NCBI GenBank assembly: GCA_026122225.1 | Contig: JANEZZ010000728.1 | Span: forward strand, 1,550,001 to 1,614,000 | Reading direction: 5' to 3' | DNA length: 64,000 nt | Origin: Heloderma charlesbogerti | Lineage: Eukaryota > Chordata > Lepidosauria > Squamata > Helodermatidae | In this document: positions 34,255 to 46,074 of the stretch, in pieces | Position numbering within the stretch: position 1 is the stretch's first letter | Layout of the letters: each line of letters opens with the position of its first letter | The notes under the pieces: model-generated | What the model saw: the letters and a program-made list of their open reading frames with translations, nothing else | Databases searched by the model: none | Told to the model about the DNA's origin: nothing | Position numbers and translations under genes: made by a program

Positions 34255-34670
34255 AATCATAGAGTTGGAAAGGACCTTGGAGATTACCTAGACCAACTCT
34301 TTTGCTCAATGCAGGCTCTACAAGGCAGGATGCAGCCACAGCATTTCTGACAGATGGCCATCCAGCCTACTTAAATACTTCCAAGTGAAGGAGAACCCAC
34401 CACTTCCAAAGGAAGTCTATTCCACTGCTGAACAGCCCTCACTGTTAGGAAGTTTCTCCTAATGTTTAGCCAAAATCTGCTTCCTTGCAAGTTCAACTAA
34501 TCTGCTCTGTTTCATATTCTTCATGACAGCCTTTCAGATCTTTGAAGACCGCTATCATGTATCGCCTTAATTTTTCTCCAGGCTCAACATACCCAGCTCT
34601 TTCATCCGTTCTTCCTCCTAGGACTTGGTTTCCAGACTCCTCACCATCCTGGTCACTTGTAATCACATCC
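34255..34670 (-). mobile_element. CR1 LINE 3' end, minus orientation
   Basis: It carries ATCATAGAGTTGGAAAGGAC, AGGAAGTTTCTCCTAATGTT, ACCGCTATCATGTATCGCC and CCTAGGACTTGGTTTCCAGA, which are conserved 3' words of the avian/reptile CR1 consensus read in reverse. The frame is broken. It is older than the copy at 130-645. Confidence 0.85.
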
Positions 34671-34837
34671 AGCTGGCAGCAAATCAATTGTTCCTTTTTT
34701 TGTCCCTCTACCAGACATGGGCCAGTATGCGAAAAACTGGAGACTCATGAAAAGGCTTCAAGGACTCCCTTGGTGTGAGATGCCCCTACAAGACTGTAAC
34801 AGTTGTGGGGTCAGGGACACACAGGCATCAGGCCTTC

Positions 34838-34911
34838 CTGAGTGGGGTGCTGGGGGATGCTGGGAGTTGTAGTCCAACACATCTGGAAAGAACCAGGTTC
34901 GGAAAGGCTGG
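34838..34911. repeat. MITE family A copy 4 (right half)
   Basis: GGGGGATGCTGGGAGTTGTA, GTCCAACACATCTGGAAAG and AACCAGGTTCGGAAAGGCTG are the right arm of family A. The left arm is missing. Confidence 0.65.
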
Positions 34912-35125
34912 TCTAGTTGGAGGGCTCCTAATACTAACAGTCAAAAGGCATTGTGCAGCTATTCCATCTTTTCTTCCTTAACTGATTTTTTTTCTTTTTG
35001 GTGGTATGAAAAAAGACAGAAGAAACAGAAGGAAAACACAGGAAGATTAGAAGTGTAAGATGATATCATCTGGACCCATGTAAAATTATGTGAATGAGGC
35101 AAGGTGATTTCGCAATAAAAACCTC
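34905..35125. repeat. MITE family D copy 2
   Basis: GGAGGGCTCCTAATACTAAC begins the unit and AAAACCTCATCCGGAAG ends it. GGAAAACACAGGAAGATTAG and AAATTATGTGAATGAGGCAA are shared with the copies at 30000 and 48945. The ends form a short inverted pair of the TTCCAGATGAGG type. Confidence 0.7.
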
Positions 35126-35219
35126 ATCCGGAAGCACCTTTGCATGCTGATTGGATTGGTTTGCCCATTATTAAGGGATTTGCTGTGAAGGATTCTAGTC
35201 TCCATATTTAACATTTATT

Positions 35220-35720
35220 TTTATATATTTATTTTTTAAAAATTATATCCTGCCCCTCATCACACGTCATCTCAGGGTGGGTCACAACAATTAAAAAGCA
35301 GCAAATACAGTGTAAAAATTGGAAAAATACACTTATTATTGTTAAATATCCCTTCCCAACATCTGGTGCCCTCCAGATGTTTTGCACTACAATTTCTATC
35401 AGCCCCAGCCAGAAGGTCCAGTGGTTAGGGACGACAAGAGTTGTAGTCCAAAACATCTGGAAGGCACCAGATTTTGGGGAATGCTGCTTTACCCAAAGGT
35501 CTTCTGAAAAAAGAAAAGCCTTCAGTGGGTGCCAAAAGGTATATAATATAGGAGCCAACCAGTGCTCTGAGGAGAGAGAATTCCACCACCAGGATGCTAC
35601 TGCCAAGAAAGCCCTCTGATGAGTTACAGATTTTTTAATCTCTGCCAATGATGGCAGCCTCAGAAGGGCCTTCTCAGCTGACCCCAAAACCCAGGCTGGC
35701 TCATATGAGGAAAGGCTCAT
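35220..35720 (-). mobile_element. L2-like LINE 3' end with MITE A inserted
   Basis: Minus-strand reading gives a worn C-terminal region (SLAEIKKSVTHQRAFLAVAS, WWNSLSSEHWLAPILYTFWH) followed by the A/T-rich tail at 35220-35300. The 135-base palindromic family A copy at 35352-35487 interrupts it, so the LINE copy is the older insertion. Confidence 0.65.
35352..35487. repeat. Palindromic MITE family A copy 5
   Basis: CATCTGGTGCCCTCCAGATG at the left mirrors CATCTGGAAGGCACCAGATT at the right. The core CAGCCCCAGCCAGAAGG and the inverted GAGTTGTAGTCCAAAACATC are typical of the family. Confidence 0.8.
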
Positions 35721-37960
35721 ATTCCTTCAGGTATCTGGGTCCCAAGCTGTTTGCATTACTTGAACATGTCCAAATCATGACTCACTTTCTCCTTAAAGCA
35801 TTCCCATTGTTAACATGCAAAAATCACCTAACAGTCATCTCCTGTTGACATAAAAGTTGTCTACATCCGCAAGCTCTGAGAACATGGAGGTTTTCAAGTC
35901 AAGGCCCCTTTTGATTGTCATGTTTCTGGAAATGCTACTAGATGCTGCATCAGAAAATTAGATTCTGTGATTCATTTTGTGATTGTGTACATGTAGATTT
36001 CTGGATCCCATTTAAAAAGGAAACACTCCAGAGAGTTTGCACTTGGGAGATGTCCCTGCATGTAAGTGAAAGATATTGCATAGATTAACCTGTAATCTGG
36101 TTTTGCGGTGGCAGATGAACATAATGGAAAGAAGATTGCATTACAATGGCTGTGTATAATGCTGGAGCCAGTCCGTTCACATCTCTCATACAAGACAGTG
36201 CTGCATTGCAGGCGCAGCCCACACAGTTTGCATGCAACTCCAGGCTTCTCCTGCATTGCCGCACTGTACCTGCTTTATCGGTATCATTCATTACAGGACA
36301 TTCCTAGCTGCTGTCTGCTACAGCGACTCAGTTTAGACATGGATACTTTTGGGGATTAAAGTGCAAGGATAATCTATGTTGAACACGCTGTTGCTGTCAG
36401 AAGGAAAAATAAAGCATGAAGATGCCTACTCTAGATGCAGCTGGCTTTTACTGACATCTAATGGGCACACAGAGAGACTGCAGGAAGCAAATGTGTAGGA
36501 AACCACAAAGAAAAACACCCATCCACCCGAAGTTATTTCCACAGTAAAATAATTTCAGATTCTGAAACAAAATAGCTCCTAATTTTTTCATTTTGTAATA
36601 TGATAACATATGTACATGTGCTTGACAACAACAGTTTATAAGAGGAAGTTCCAAGAGATGACTATAACGGTTGCCACTAAATTTTGCGTAAGCAAAATTT
36701 CTAGGGCAAATCTAGAAGGGCTAGCCTGGGAGAAATCCAAGGGATTTTAACATCACAAATGCATTTCAGTGAGATGAGTAAAATGTTTCCACACATTTCT
36801 AAGTTGCACCAAGTTTCACCTGAAGTGGAATTTTGAGGTTCCTGCTTACTAGAGACTTTTGAGAAATTTTTAAAAAAGCATGATTAGCTTAACAAAATGG
36901 GTCTGCAAGACACACAGTGCTTGGGAAAGACAGGCCTCATTAATTTGACAATTTCCCTGTGGAAATTGACTTCTAATTAAGCAGGGCAATGAAATAGAGA
37001 GGCTTAAGGCCAAACTAGATGCGGCACTGTTTGCACAATTACTATTTGCATGATAATATTTTTTTAAGCACAGGCCCAAAGAGCAGGCACAGAAGGCACA
37101 GGTTAGGATCCTGGTGGGGCTTTAATTTTTTGCCTCCCACTGAGGTCCCAACCTGGATTGTCCTCTTGTCACTATTTGTATCTTGTTGAAAACTCTCATT
37201 GCATACATGCTGTGTGATGTGCAGATCCCTGTGGCCTCCTTTCTTCTTAAACATGCATGAACTTCAGCATTTCAGTCCTCCTTGGCCAAGTGAAGGCTTC
37301 CTGTTGCTAAACCTGTCTGCCTTTCTTATGATCTTCAATTGCCACCTTTATTCTGGCAGGGCTGTTTTGTCTGTAATTAATGCACAAGAGTCATAAACAA
37401 GCTGGCTGTAGCCACTCAGCTACTGCAGCCATGCACACACACACTGCACTCACACACACAAACGAATGTGCAACCATCCTCCTGTAGTGCATGTCAATCA
37501 CCCCTGGGTGATTGACATGCACTATCTTAATGGGCGTGGGGTTGCTGAGAATTGGGAGCATTTCAAGGTTGTTGGTGGCAGATGACATCATGCTCATGGC
37601 CAATCTGCAGCCATCCTGGATATTTCTGATAGAAAAGCCAGATTTTCTGAGACTACTTTTACTCCATTTGAGTTCTTTAATTTGGGTTCTCCGTGCTTCT
37701 GGTGCTGTGTGCCTTTATCCTCCACATTTACTTTGGCACGATAGCCCTGCCCAGGGGGTGTCTTTCACCTGGCCATGATCTCACTGAGCCTTTCCAGCCT
37801 TCAAAGTCACCCTGCACTCCCATTTTGCCAGTAATTAGCCTCCATGATGATGCACTTCTCTGATGTTTGCATTACTTCACTTCTCCACTGTGTTAAATTG
37901 CATCTCCGATATTGTGTAAAGTCGCTTCTTTGATGTTATGTAAAATCACTTCTCCAATCT
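35721..37960. other. Intergenic, nothing recognised
   Basis: Between REV1 and AFF3. No gene-like frames. There is a perfect small palindrome GTGCATGTCAATCACCC/GGGTGATTGACATGCAC at 37489-37523 and a CA-rich stretch at 37434-37460. Confidence 0.4.
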
Positions 37961-38021
37961 GGTGAGGTCTTGGGAGCCTGTCACTATAAGCAGGGAGAAA
38001 ATGCCCAGAGAAGGAGCAAGG

Positions 38022-38022
38022 C

Positions 38023-38053
<31 letters not shown>
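38022..38053. repeat. (GT)n microsatellite
   Basis: About sixteen GT dinucleotides lie directly upstream of a three-copy minisatellite. Confidence 0.95.
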
Positions 38054-38054
<1 letters not shown>

Positions 38055-38055
<1 letters not shown>

Positions 38056-38497
38056 GCAATAACTCCTCAACAGTTTGCTGGAATGGGGCAAAACTGGGGG
38101 AGGGCTGCTCTCAGGGGGATCTTCCAGATGCTGCACTTGAGAACCAGGGATTTTGGCTTCTCAAAGCAAAAGTGCACACATTGGGGAACAGGGGAGAGAG
38201 GAATTACTCTGCGATAGTTTGCTGGAATGGGGCAAAATTGTGGGGGTGGGATGGCCTCAGGGGGAGCCTTCAGATGCTGCACTCAAGAACGGGGGATTTT
38301 GGCTTCTCAAGGCAAAAGTGGACACATAGGGAAAAATGGAGTGGGAGCAATAACTCCGCAGAAGATTGCTGGAATATGGTGAAATTGGGGTGGGTGGCGT
38401 GGTCTCAGGGAGAGCCTTCAGATGTTGAACTTGAGAAATGGGGATTTTGGCTTCTTCAGGGAAATCTGTGCACATGGGGAAAAATGAGTTGCTCTCC
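38055..38497. repeat. Minisatellite, three ~145-bp units
   Basis: Units begin near 38057 (GCAATAACTCCTCAACAG), 38200 (GGAATTACTCTGCGATAG) and 38347 (GCAATAACTCCGCAGAAG). Each contains TTGCTGGAATGGGGCAAA-like, CAGATGCTGCAC-like and GGGATTTTGGCTTCTCAA-like words. Unit lengths are about 143-147 bases. A 183-codon plus frame runs through all three because the unit has few stops. I do not take it as a gene. Confidence 0.9.
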
Positions 38498-38884
38498 ATT
38501 CATAATAATGTAGTAGCAGTGGGGAGCCTGAACATGGGCCAGGAAACAAGCCTCTTTTATTGGTTGAGCAGCCCCTGCCAGTTTGAAGACATTCAGTTCT
38601 AATCCCCCACCCCACCTGGAAGTATGTTCCTTTCAAGCACTGTGTGACCCCTGAAATTCAGATTTTAAAGGTGCAGTACACTCGGCTTATCTTGCTTTGT
38701 GTGTCCCTGACAGACCAAAGCCGATTCCATGAAAATCTGGATGAATCTCCAACACGCTTCTCATTCTGTTGTCGTGAAGATCCTCCCCTGGTTACAGCAC
38801 TGGACTAGGTCAAGGAAGGTACAAAAAGAACATGATCCCATCCAGAACTGGCAGCATTCCGGCTTCCATATCAAGGGGATACCC

Positions 38885-39030
38885 CAGCTTTCCCCAACCT
38901 GGTGATCTCTAGATGTTTGGGGTTACAACTCCCAGGATTCCTGAACATTGGCTGTCATGGCTGGGGCTGATGGGAGTTGAAATCCAAAACATCTGGGGAT
39001 CATTAAGTTAGGGAAGGCTGGAGTATGCTA
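38885..39030. repeat. Palindromic MITE family A copy 6
   Basis: CCCCAACCTGGTGATCTCTAGATG and CTCCCAGGATTCCTG on the left mirror GGGCTGATGGGAGTTGAAAT and GGAAGGCTGGAG on the right. The terminal arms are worn. Confidence 0.75.
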
Positions 39031-39247
39031 TGAATAGTCTTATCTGAATTCAGCTTACATTTAGGGTGACGTTCTGGAAATGGTCTTGTTTGTTTATTCT
39101 AAAATGTTTCTAGCTTACCTTTCTTCTAGTAGACCACCCAAGGCAGTAGCTAACAATAACGCTGGACATCTCACATTTGTTTGTTTCTGCAACTTTTAAT
39201 GCAGGAATGTCTGCTACAGGGCAGGAATTTGATGAGATTACCCTATA

Positions 39248-39372
39248 GCTCCTTCTTCAACCTGGTGCCCTCTAGATGTGTTGGACTACAGGTCCCAGCA
39301 TCCTCATGCTGGCTGGGGTGCTGGGAGTTGTAGTCCAGTACATCTGGAGAGCATCAGGTTGGGGAAGACTGG
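39248..39372. repeat. Palindromic MITE family A copy 7
   Basis: TTCTTCAACCTGGTGCCCTC, GGACTACAGGTCCCAGCATC and the inverse GCTGGGAGTTGTAGTCCAGT, AGCATCAGGTTGGGGAAGAC are seen in order. It lies 220 bases from copy 6. Confidence 0.8.
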
Positions 39373-40183
39373 TGTATGGGATGGCAGCCTCTTCTCAATT
39401 CATGCACTAGTAAGAACAAATTGAACAACTGGCACGTGTTTTCTATCTAGGATCAGGAAGCTGCCTTCTTAGGGAACTGGCATTTTTAAAAAGTAGTTAT
39501 TTATTTCTTATGTTTCTACTCTGCCATTCAACCAAATGCAGTTCCCATGTTGGCCATTTCCAAAATCTATTTCTAATACTTACCTTGGTTTTCCTCCCAA
39601 GACCTCTGAGTGGCTTACAGAAGGGCAAGACCTGCTTAGCTTGTAGAACTGCCTGTGGGTCATTTGCTAGTTAAAACCTCAATCTGAACTGAAGTGGTCA
39701 TCATCCTTGGTCAGCTGCCAGGGCTTTCTGCTGGTGCCTGCCTTGGGTCCCCTTCCCATTTTTTTTCCTGGCTCAGCACTTCAAGCACTGCCAGGTCTAG
39801 CTCCCATTAAAATTTCCCACAATATCCCCAGCCTAGCGTCACTCTGAGGAGTTGTGGGAAATTGAAAGGATGGATAGACCCCATCACTTAGGACTGTTCA
39901 AAGCACAGCCAGCAAGGCCCACCAGAGCCCACTAACAAAGGAGGGTCCATTCTAAGACATTTGCCTATGGCCCCCTCCAATGTGGAGCTGGCCCTGAGTT
40001 GATGTCTTCGTGGGTCCTTATGCTTGACCACCATGTCAAAGTCTCAGGTTGCCATCATTACTTGATCAGGTTTCCCTAAAACAAACAGGTTCTTTGCCAT
40101 AGTATAGATGGTGCCTACAGCTCCCTTGTCTCTTCTGAAGGATAACTCATAAGCATAATATAAGATGGGTGCTTCTACACTAA

Positions 40184-40220
40184 GGGCACAATCCTATACA
40201 AATTTAGACAGAGAAAAGTC
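40184..40220. repeat. Left half of MITE family C, split by DIRS insertion
   Basis: GGGCACAATCCTATACAAAT and TTTAGACAGAGAAAAGTC match the left 37 bases of the intact copy at 24612. The right half resumes at 46075. Confidence 0.75.
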
Positions 40221-40504
40221 AGGTTGCTTACCTGTAACTGCAGTTCTTTGAGTGGTCATCTGTGCATTCACACATATGGGCTCTGTGTCTGTGAGGAGCC
40301 TCAATTTGGGAAACTTCTATAGCTGAGGAATTTGGGGCGGAAACCCCTCCCCCACCATCCCACTGCGCATATTCCAGTGGGCTCCCACTCAAACCTTCAG
40401 TTCCCAGGAGACTGCCAATTGTGACTCCCCTAAGACCAAGGAATCCCGGTACCAACACCAGACATGACATTGACACTAAAGCAGGGATGGTGGGTGGGTT
40501 GTGT

Positions 40505-40600
40505 GAGCGCACAGATGACCACTTGAAGAACTCCATTTACAGCTAAGCAACCTGACTTTCTTCTTCATGGTCTCTGTGCATCACACATATGGGCGAATAA
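40505..40600. repeat. Internal complementary region of the DIRS element
   Basis: The first half (GCACAGATGACCACTTGAAG and AGCTAAGCAACCTGAC) is the inverse of the element's left end at 40221-40268. The second half (CTTTCTTCTTCATGG and CTGTGCATCACACATATGGG) is the inverse of its right end at 46030-46074. The two halves meet at about 40556 as the termini would in a circle junction. Confidence 0.85.
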
Positions 40601-40660
40601 CCAGCTTATGTACTTGGAGGTGTGTCGAAGAACCTCAGATAACACTGTCTGGCCAAATGA

Positions 40661-41860
40661 TCAGTTACCCCTGGCTTGAATGTCGAGACAGCAATGCTTG
40701 ACAAAGGTGGAAGGGGTCAACCAAGCTGCAGCCCGACAGACATCTGGTATCGAAACCCCTCTTTCAAATGCCACCAATGTCACCATTGCTCTGGTTGAGT
40801 GTGCCTTCACAGACAACTCCAAGCCCTGTAGTTCATAAGACAGTTTAATAGTTTGGATTACCCAAGACGCTAGGTGCTGGGAGGAGACAGGGAGTTGCTT
40901 CTTAGAACCACCATAACAGATGAACAAATGCTGGGATTGACGAAACGCCTCTGTCCTAGCTTTGTAGAACACCAAAGCCCTGCAAACATCCAAGGTGTGC
41001 AGCATCTTTTCAAGCACTGTTGAGGGCGAGACAAAAAAAGCAGGAAGAACAATATCCTGACCCAAATGAAAATTCGAAATCACCTTAGGCAGGAAAACAA
41101 TGTCAGGACAAAGCACAACTTTGTCCCTACGAAATAGTAAGTATGGATTGTCCACTCAAACGGCACGTAACGCTCCACAATGTCATGCCAACTTGATAGC
41201 TACTAAAAACACCACCTTTAGCAAGACAAAAATCTGCTGTAGTGAGTGGCTCAAATGGTTTTTTGGTAGTGCATTCAGCACTACAGACATGCTCCATGTC
41301 AGTACCGGGGGTTTCACAGGAGGAGCAAGACTTCTAACACCCCTCAAAAACTGATGGATCAGAGGATGTGAGGAAACCAAGGAGACATTGTTAGCAAAAC
41401 GGGAAGCCAAAATAGCTGCTATGTAAACTCTCAGAGATGAACTTCTAAGTCCTTGCTCATGAAGCAAGAATAAAAAAAAAATTCAGAATATCCTGTACCA
41501 TATAATGGACAGGATCGAAGCCATTGTCCTGAGCGAAAAGAGTAAAACTTACTTGCATAAGATTTTCTGGTAGCTGGTCTCTTAGCTGCCTCAAGAGCAG
41601 ACTGGAGCAAAGCAGGTAAGTCTATCTGGTCTGCCGCCAGATCCTCCACGCCATGAAACATAAAGTAAGTAAATCTGGAGGTCCCTGGACAGCAGTGCTG
41701 GTGTAGACAGGAGTCGAAGATAGTCCCCTCTGGATTGACGCAGGAGTTTGGCAAACCAAGGCTGCCTGGGCCATGATGGCGCAATAGGTTGCCCTGTGCT
41801 TCGTCCTTCTCTATCTTCGCGATCATTCGGGTGAGAAGAGGAAATGGTGGGAACATGTAG
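40661..41860 (-). pseudogene. DIRS tyrosine recombinase remnant
   Basis: Three overlapping frames carry the N-terminal SAM-like region (RPATRKSYASKFYSFRSG), GLRSSSLRVYIAAILASRFA with HPLIHQFLRGVRSLAPPVKP, and the catalytic C-terminal part. In the last, VKAHSTRAMVTLVAFERGVS keeps the His and Arg of the active site. In AAAWLTPSTFVKHCCLDI the position of the nucleophilic Tyr is Cys (codon 40693-40691). Frame breaks near 41460 and 41160 and this substitution imply no activity. Confidence 0.8.
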
Positions 41861-42294
41861 AGGAAACATCCCTTCCAATTCCTGGCAAAGGCATCTCTGA
41901 GATACTTTACCCCTTTGCCTGTTCTGCTGCAGAAACTGCGTCACACTACATTCTCCTCCAATGCAAAAAGGTCCAGGGATGGGAGACCCCACTGATGAAA
42001 CAGGAGGTTGCAGATGTTTGGATTGAGCTCCCATTCATGAGACACCAGGAAGGATCAACTCAGAAGGTTGGCCAAGATGTTGTCTTCGCCTGCAATATGA
42101 ATTGCTGTAAAGGTTATGTCCTGTGTGAGGCATCACTCAAAGATTTGTATCATCAGCCCGACTAATGACATTGAATGAGTCCCCCCTTGTCTGTTGAAGT
42201 GGAATACCGCCATCATGTTGTCGGAAGTGATTTGAATGCGACGACCATGAAGAACCATGTCAAAGGCTTTCAAGGCGTTGTTGACTGCAAGTAG

Positions 42295-43440
42295 CTATAG
42301 GCCGTTGATGTGACTGTTGGCCTCTACCATCGCCCATAGTCCTTGTATCTTGAGGTGTACACAATGAGCACCCCAACCTAACAGCGAGGCATCCATCATG
42401 AGACAGTCATCACTGGAGTGGGAAGGTGGAAAGGCAGGCTTCGTAAGAGGTTTGACAACACCATCCACCAACGAAGCGAAGCCCTGACCGCAGAAGGGAG
42501 CCATAGCATGACTCTCTGGGTGTGTTGCCGTAGGCCAAATGCCCTGATAAACCAATTCTGCAGTGTCCTCATGTGAAGGCAGGCATACAGGACCACCACA
42601 GTTGTAGCTGCCATCAGCCCAAGTTGTTTCTGTACCATGTAGGCTTGTACGGTACAGCAGGCTAGAACGTCTGATGCAAGCTGCAGTGACACTTGTGTTC
42701 AATCTTGAGGAAGAAACACCCGACCTTCCAAGGAGTCTTTGGAGGCTCCGATGAACTGGACAATCTGGGATGGCACCAAAGATGATTTCTCTGCACTCAC
42801 ACACAAACCGAGGTTTCCCAATAACTGCATCATGAGTAGGATGGTCTTCTGCAAGTGGGTCTTTGATTGGGCAACCAGAAGCCGCTTGTTGATGAAAAGA
42901 TAGATCTGGACTCCTCAAAGCCTGAGATGGGCACACACCATGGCCATGCATTTCGTGAAGACCTGGGTAGCTGTAGCGAGCTTGAAAGGCAGCGCCTTGA
43001 ACTGGTAAGCAAAATCGCCATCTGTGAACCAGAGGAAACGTTGGCTGAACTCCTCTCTTGAAATATGGAAATATGCATCCCTCAGATAGATGGTTGCAAA
43101 CCAATCTCCTCTCAGCAGTAGGGGTAGGATCAAAGTCAATATAGTCATTCTGAACTTTTTGGATGGAATGAACACATTGACCCCCCTGAGATCCAGAATT
43201 GTTCGAAGTCCACTGTCCTTTTGGGGCATCGCAAAGGAACGGGAGTACCCCCCATGCGTCTCTAATGGAAGAACTGGTCTGCACCCTCTGAAAGAAGCTT
43301 GTCCACATCCTCTAGGAGAAGTAGGGATGAAGTCGACTCTGCGATGCCTGAAATGGGTGGAAAAGTGTAGGACTTGATTTTGTAACCTCGATGAATAATA
43401 GTGAAGACTTAGGAGTCTGTTGTTATTTGCTGCCACGCTG
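42295..43440 (-). pseudogene. DIRS reverse transcriptase and RNase H remnant
   Basis: SFAMPQKDSGLRTILDLRGV and GDWFATIYLRDAYFHISREE are RT blocks, and the motif A Asp is kept in the second. A frame change follows near 42920. The YxDD box region then reads IYLFINKRLLVAQSK, so both catalytic aspartates are gone. The RNase H part retains MMDASLLGWGAHC and LWAMVEANSHINGL near 42410-42300. It is inactive. Confidence 0.8.
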
Positions 43441-43849
43441 GAAGAAAGGCTGTGAGACAGGAACCAAAGATTGGAGAGTGGTCCGGGAAATGAGGTACCA
43501 AAAGCAGGCCGTTAAAGACGTTGTTTCCTCATATTGTCCATTCTCCTGTGAGACGACTGGAAGCATGATGTTGAGGAAAATTGACGTTTTTGTTGAGAGG
43601 CTGGCTGCTGGCATGTCTGCCTGTCTGGTTGAGGTCGAGGCTGCTCGAAAGATGATTGATGGTACCAGCAGCATTGTCGAAACACCGGTTGAGCCCGTGA
43701 CAGTCCCATTTTTTGTGCTGTTGTCTTTGCCTTTTGAATAGAATCCATGGCCTCATCAGTCCTAGAGTTAAATAAACCTTTGCTGTCAAACAGAAGGTCT
43801 TCAGTTTGGGAGTGCACCTCTTGTGTGAGGCCTGCCAATCTCAACCACA

Positions 43850-45755
43850 CATGTTGTCAGAGCGTTATGGCTCCCACCATCGCTTTGGCATTACAATCGG
43901 CTTGATGCCGAGTGGTCTTAATCTGTTGCCTTGCAAACGTAGTGGCCTCAGACTGAAAAACATATGCCAACTCACGCTGTTCATCTGGAAGATAGTCACA
44001 CAGGGAGCCAAACTTCTCCCACAAAGAGAGTTGGTACTTCACCATGGCCGCTTGGTAGTTAGTGACCCCTAAACCAAGGGAGGCGGAAGAATATATACAC
44101 CTGTCCATTAAGTCCAATCTCCTACCCTCCTTATCTACTGGAGAAGAGTGGACTCGATTAGATCTTCCCTGCAATGACTCTACAATAACCGAGTTAGGTG
44201 GAAGATAAGTAAATAAAAATCTTGCATCTTTCTCCTGAGTCCTGTACATGTTCTCCAGTCTTTTTGAAGTCACAGTCATGGAGGAGGTTGCTTTCCAGGA
44301 AAGCTGCACTGTCTGGAGAAGCGTCAGCAGGAAGGAAATTGCCACTGGAGCACTGGAGTCAGTATGCAGAACATCTAATACTGGATCCTTGACTCTCTCC
44401 ACTGGTTATTGAGTCTCAAGGCCTAGCAATTGGGCCATCCTGGAGACTTGTTCAGAGAAATACTCTGAAGGAGAGGAGGGTCCTGAGAGCCCACCACACC
44501 ATCAGGCGACGAGAGTGATAGCAGAACAGAGGAAATCAAAGCAGAGGCAGATTGGTACTCTTCCCTTGGGGTAAAGAGGAGTCCCTTTGAACCTGTCTCT
44601 CATAATTCCTAGAAGATCCTGCTTGAGGAAGCGGAGAAGCTAATCTGAGCTCATCAGCTTTGTGCGTCTCGGACGTCTTAGGAGCCGATAACTGAGGAGG
44701 GAGTGAAGGAAACTGGGGAACAGGCAGCTGGAATGCAGGAGGAGGCAACTTCGCCACTGGCGGAGGAGGCAGTGGTGCCACAAAAACGTCTGCACCAGAT
44801 GGTCGAGCTGGAGAAGAGATCTCCTGATGATGTCGCAACACTCCTCGATAAGGATAATGGCCATACAGATGGGGATGGTAACAATAGTAATTCCAGTCAT
44901 CCCAATCATGGTGATGCCTCAGGGGAAAAGACCAACCTGATCCTCCGTCCCAGTCGGAATGGGGAGATTGTGATCTCTTTCTGAAATATATTCGTCTAGG
45001 GGCAGGTGCCCCTTTGCCTTCGTGAGAATAAGCAGAATAGACTGATTGCGAGGATAACCCATGGTTCCGCCCGCTCAACATCCCCTTGATCCTGAGTTAG
45101 TGTTGAGTCTCTTATCTTGCCCTCTGAAATAGAAGCCATTGGTACCAGTATTGATGTTGATACCGAAGGTGCTGAAACCACTAGAATTGGTGAATCCAAC
45201 ATTGGAGGAGGAGCCAGCAGCCAAACTAGTGACTTAGCTGGAGAAGCAACTTTTTTAGATTCTTTCCTCTTTTCTTTTGTGCTTCTGAAGAATGGGAAGA
45301 TCTTGCCTTTTTTTGATATTTTCTTTGCTAGCGAGATTGCCAAAGATCAGCCTGGGGTAGATGGGTCAGAATGGCCCGTGGCTAGAGCCGGAGCTAACTG
45401 AGAAGGTGAAGTCACCAACTTCTCAACTATCTCCTGTCAGGGAGGCTTATCTGCAGTCTTAGCCCCACTTATTGACCGATCTGTCCCCGATGCCATAGGT
45501 TTCCCAGCGGCGCCTGCTGCTTTTAAAACCTTCTCCCAAATAATAGCCTTGAGCCTGTCAGCACGGTTTTTTCTGCCCTGCTTGATAAATGACATACAAT
45601 GCTGACAGGCCTCCACAATATTGTCCTTCACCTAGACAAAGTAGGCACAGTGAGTGACCGTCTCTGGGAGGTGGTTTACAAACGCACTTTCGAAAAGGGG
45701 CCTTAGCAGCCATAAACCCTAAGGAACGTGCAATTGATTGATCACCTATAAGCAA
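43850..45755 (-). pseudogene. DIRS gag-like ORF remnants
   Basis: Near 45700-45600 a small Cys/His-containing N-terminal region (PPPRDGHSLCLLCLGE, then ACQHCMSFIKQGRKNRADRL in another frame) resembles DIRS gag starts. A Pro/Tyr-rich middle follows (45081-44536). The best-preserved part is 44402-43857: NRVHSSPVDKEGRRLDLMDR, CIYSSASLGLGVTNYQAAMV and LPDEQRELAYVFQSEATTFA, the conserved C-terminal gag block of vertebrate DIRS elements. The parts lie in different frames. Confidence 0.75.
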
Positions 45756-46074
45756 ACAAATTAGAATAAATCAAAACCAGATAAGTGTAAAGACAGAGGA
45801 ACTAGATAGAAAGAAGAGAAAGTAAGAAAAAAAGTACAGAAATCCCTTTCAGTGCAGTCCAAAGACCAAGAAGTCCCTTCAGTTGAGTGCTACCACAATG
45901 GTGGTCGATGAAGAACTGAGGTTTTGAGCAGGAACCCACTGGAATATGCGCAGTGGGATGGTGGGGGAGGGGTTCCCACCCCAAATCCTCAGGTATATAT
46001 ATGTTTCCTGAATCGAGGCTGTGTGCGGGCACAGAGTCCGTATGTGTGATGCACAGGGACACAAAGAAGAAAGG

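Larger units (their letters stand above)
40221..46074 (-). mobile_element. DIRS-like tyrosine-recombinase retrotransposon
   Basis: On the minus strand the order is gag (about 45750-43850), reverse transcriptase and RNase H (43440-42295) and tyrosine recombinase (about 41860-40661). No LTRs are present. Instead there are inverted terminal repeats, including a 38-base exact match (CCCCTCCCCCACCATCCCAC near 40345, inverse near 45935-45975). An internal complementary region at about 40505-40600 matches both termini. These are the structural marks of DIRS elements. The element is about 5.85 kb, the usual size. Frameshifts and lost catalytic residues make it inactive. No target-site duplication is seen, as expected for recombinase integration. 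Confidence 0.92.

Noticed and set aside
38022..38497. CRISPR-like array
   Set aside because: Units of about 145 bases without short repeat-spacer structure, in a vertebrate genome, are a minisatellite.
37962..38513. 183-codon plus-strand frame
   Set aside because: It is made of a GT microsatellite and three minisatellite units. It has no family motif.
40221..46074. An endogenous retrovirus
   Set aside because: There are no LTRs, protease, integrase or envelope. Inverted ends, the internal complementary region and a tyrosine recombinase identify a DIRS element.
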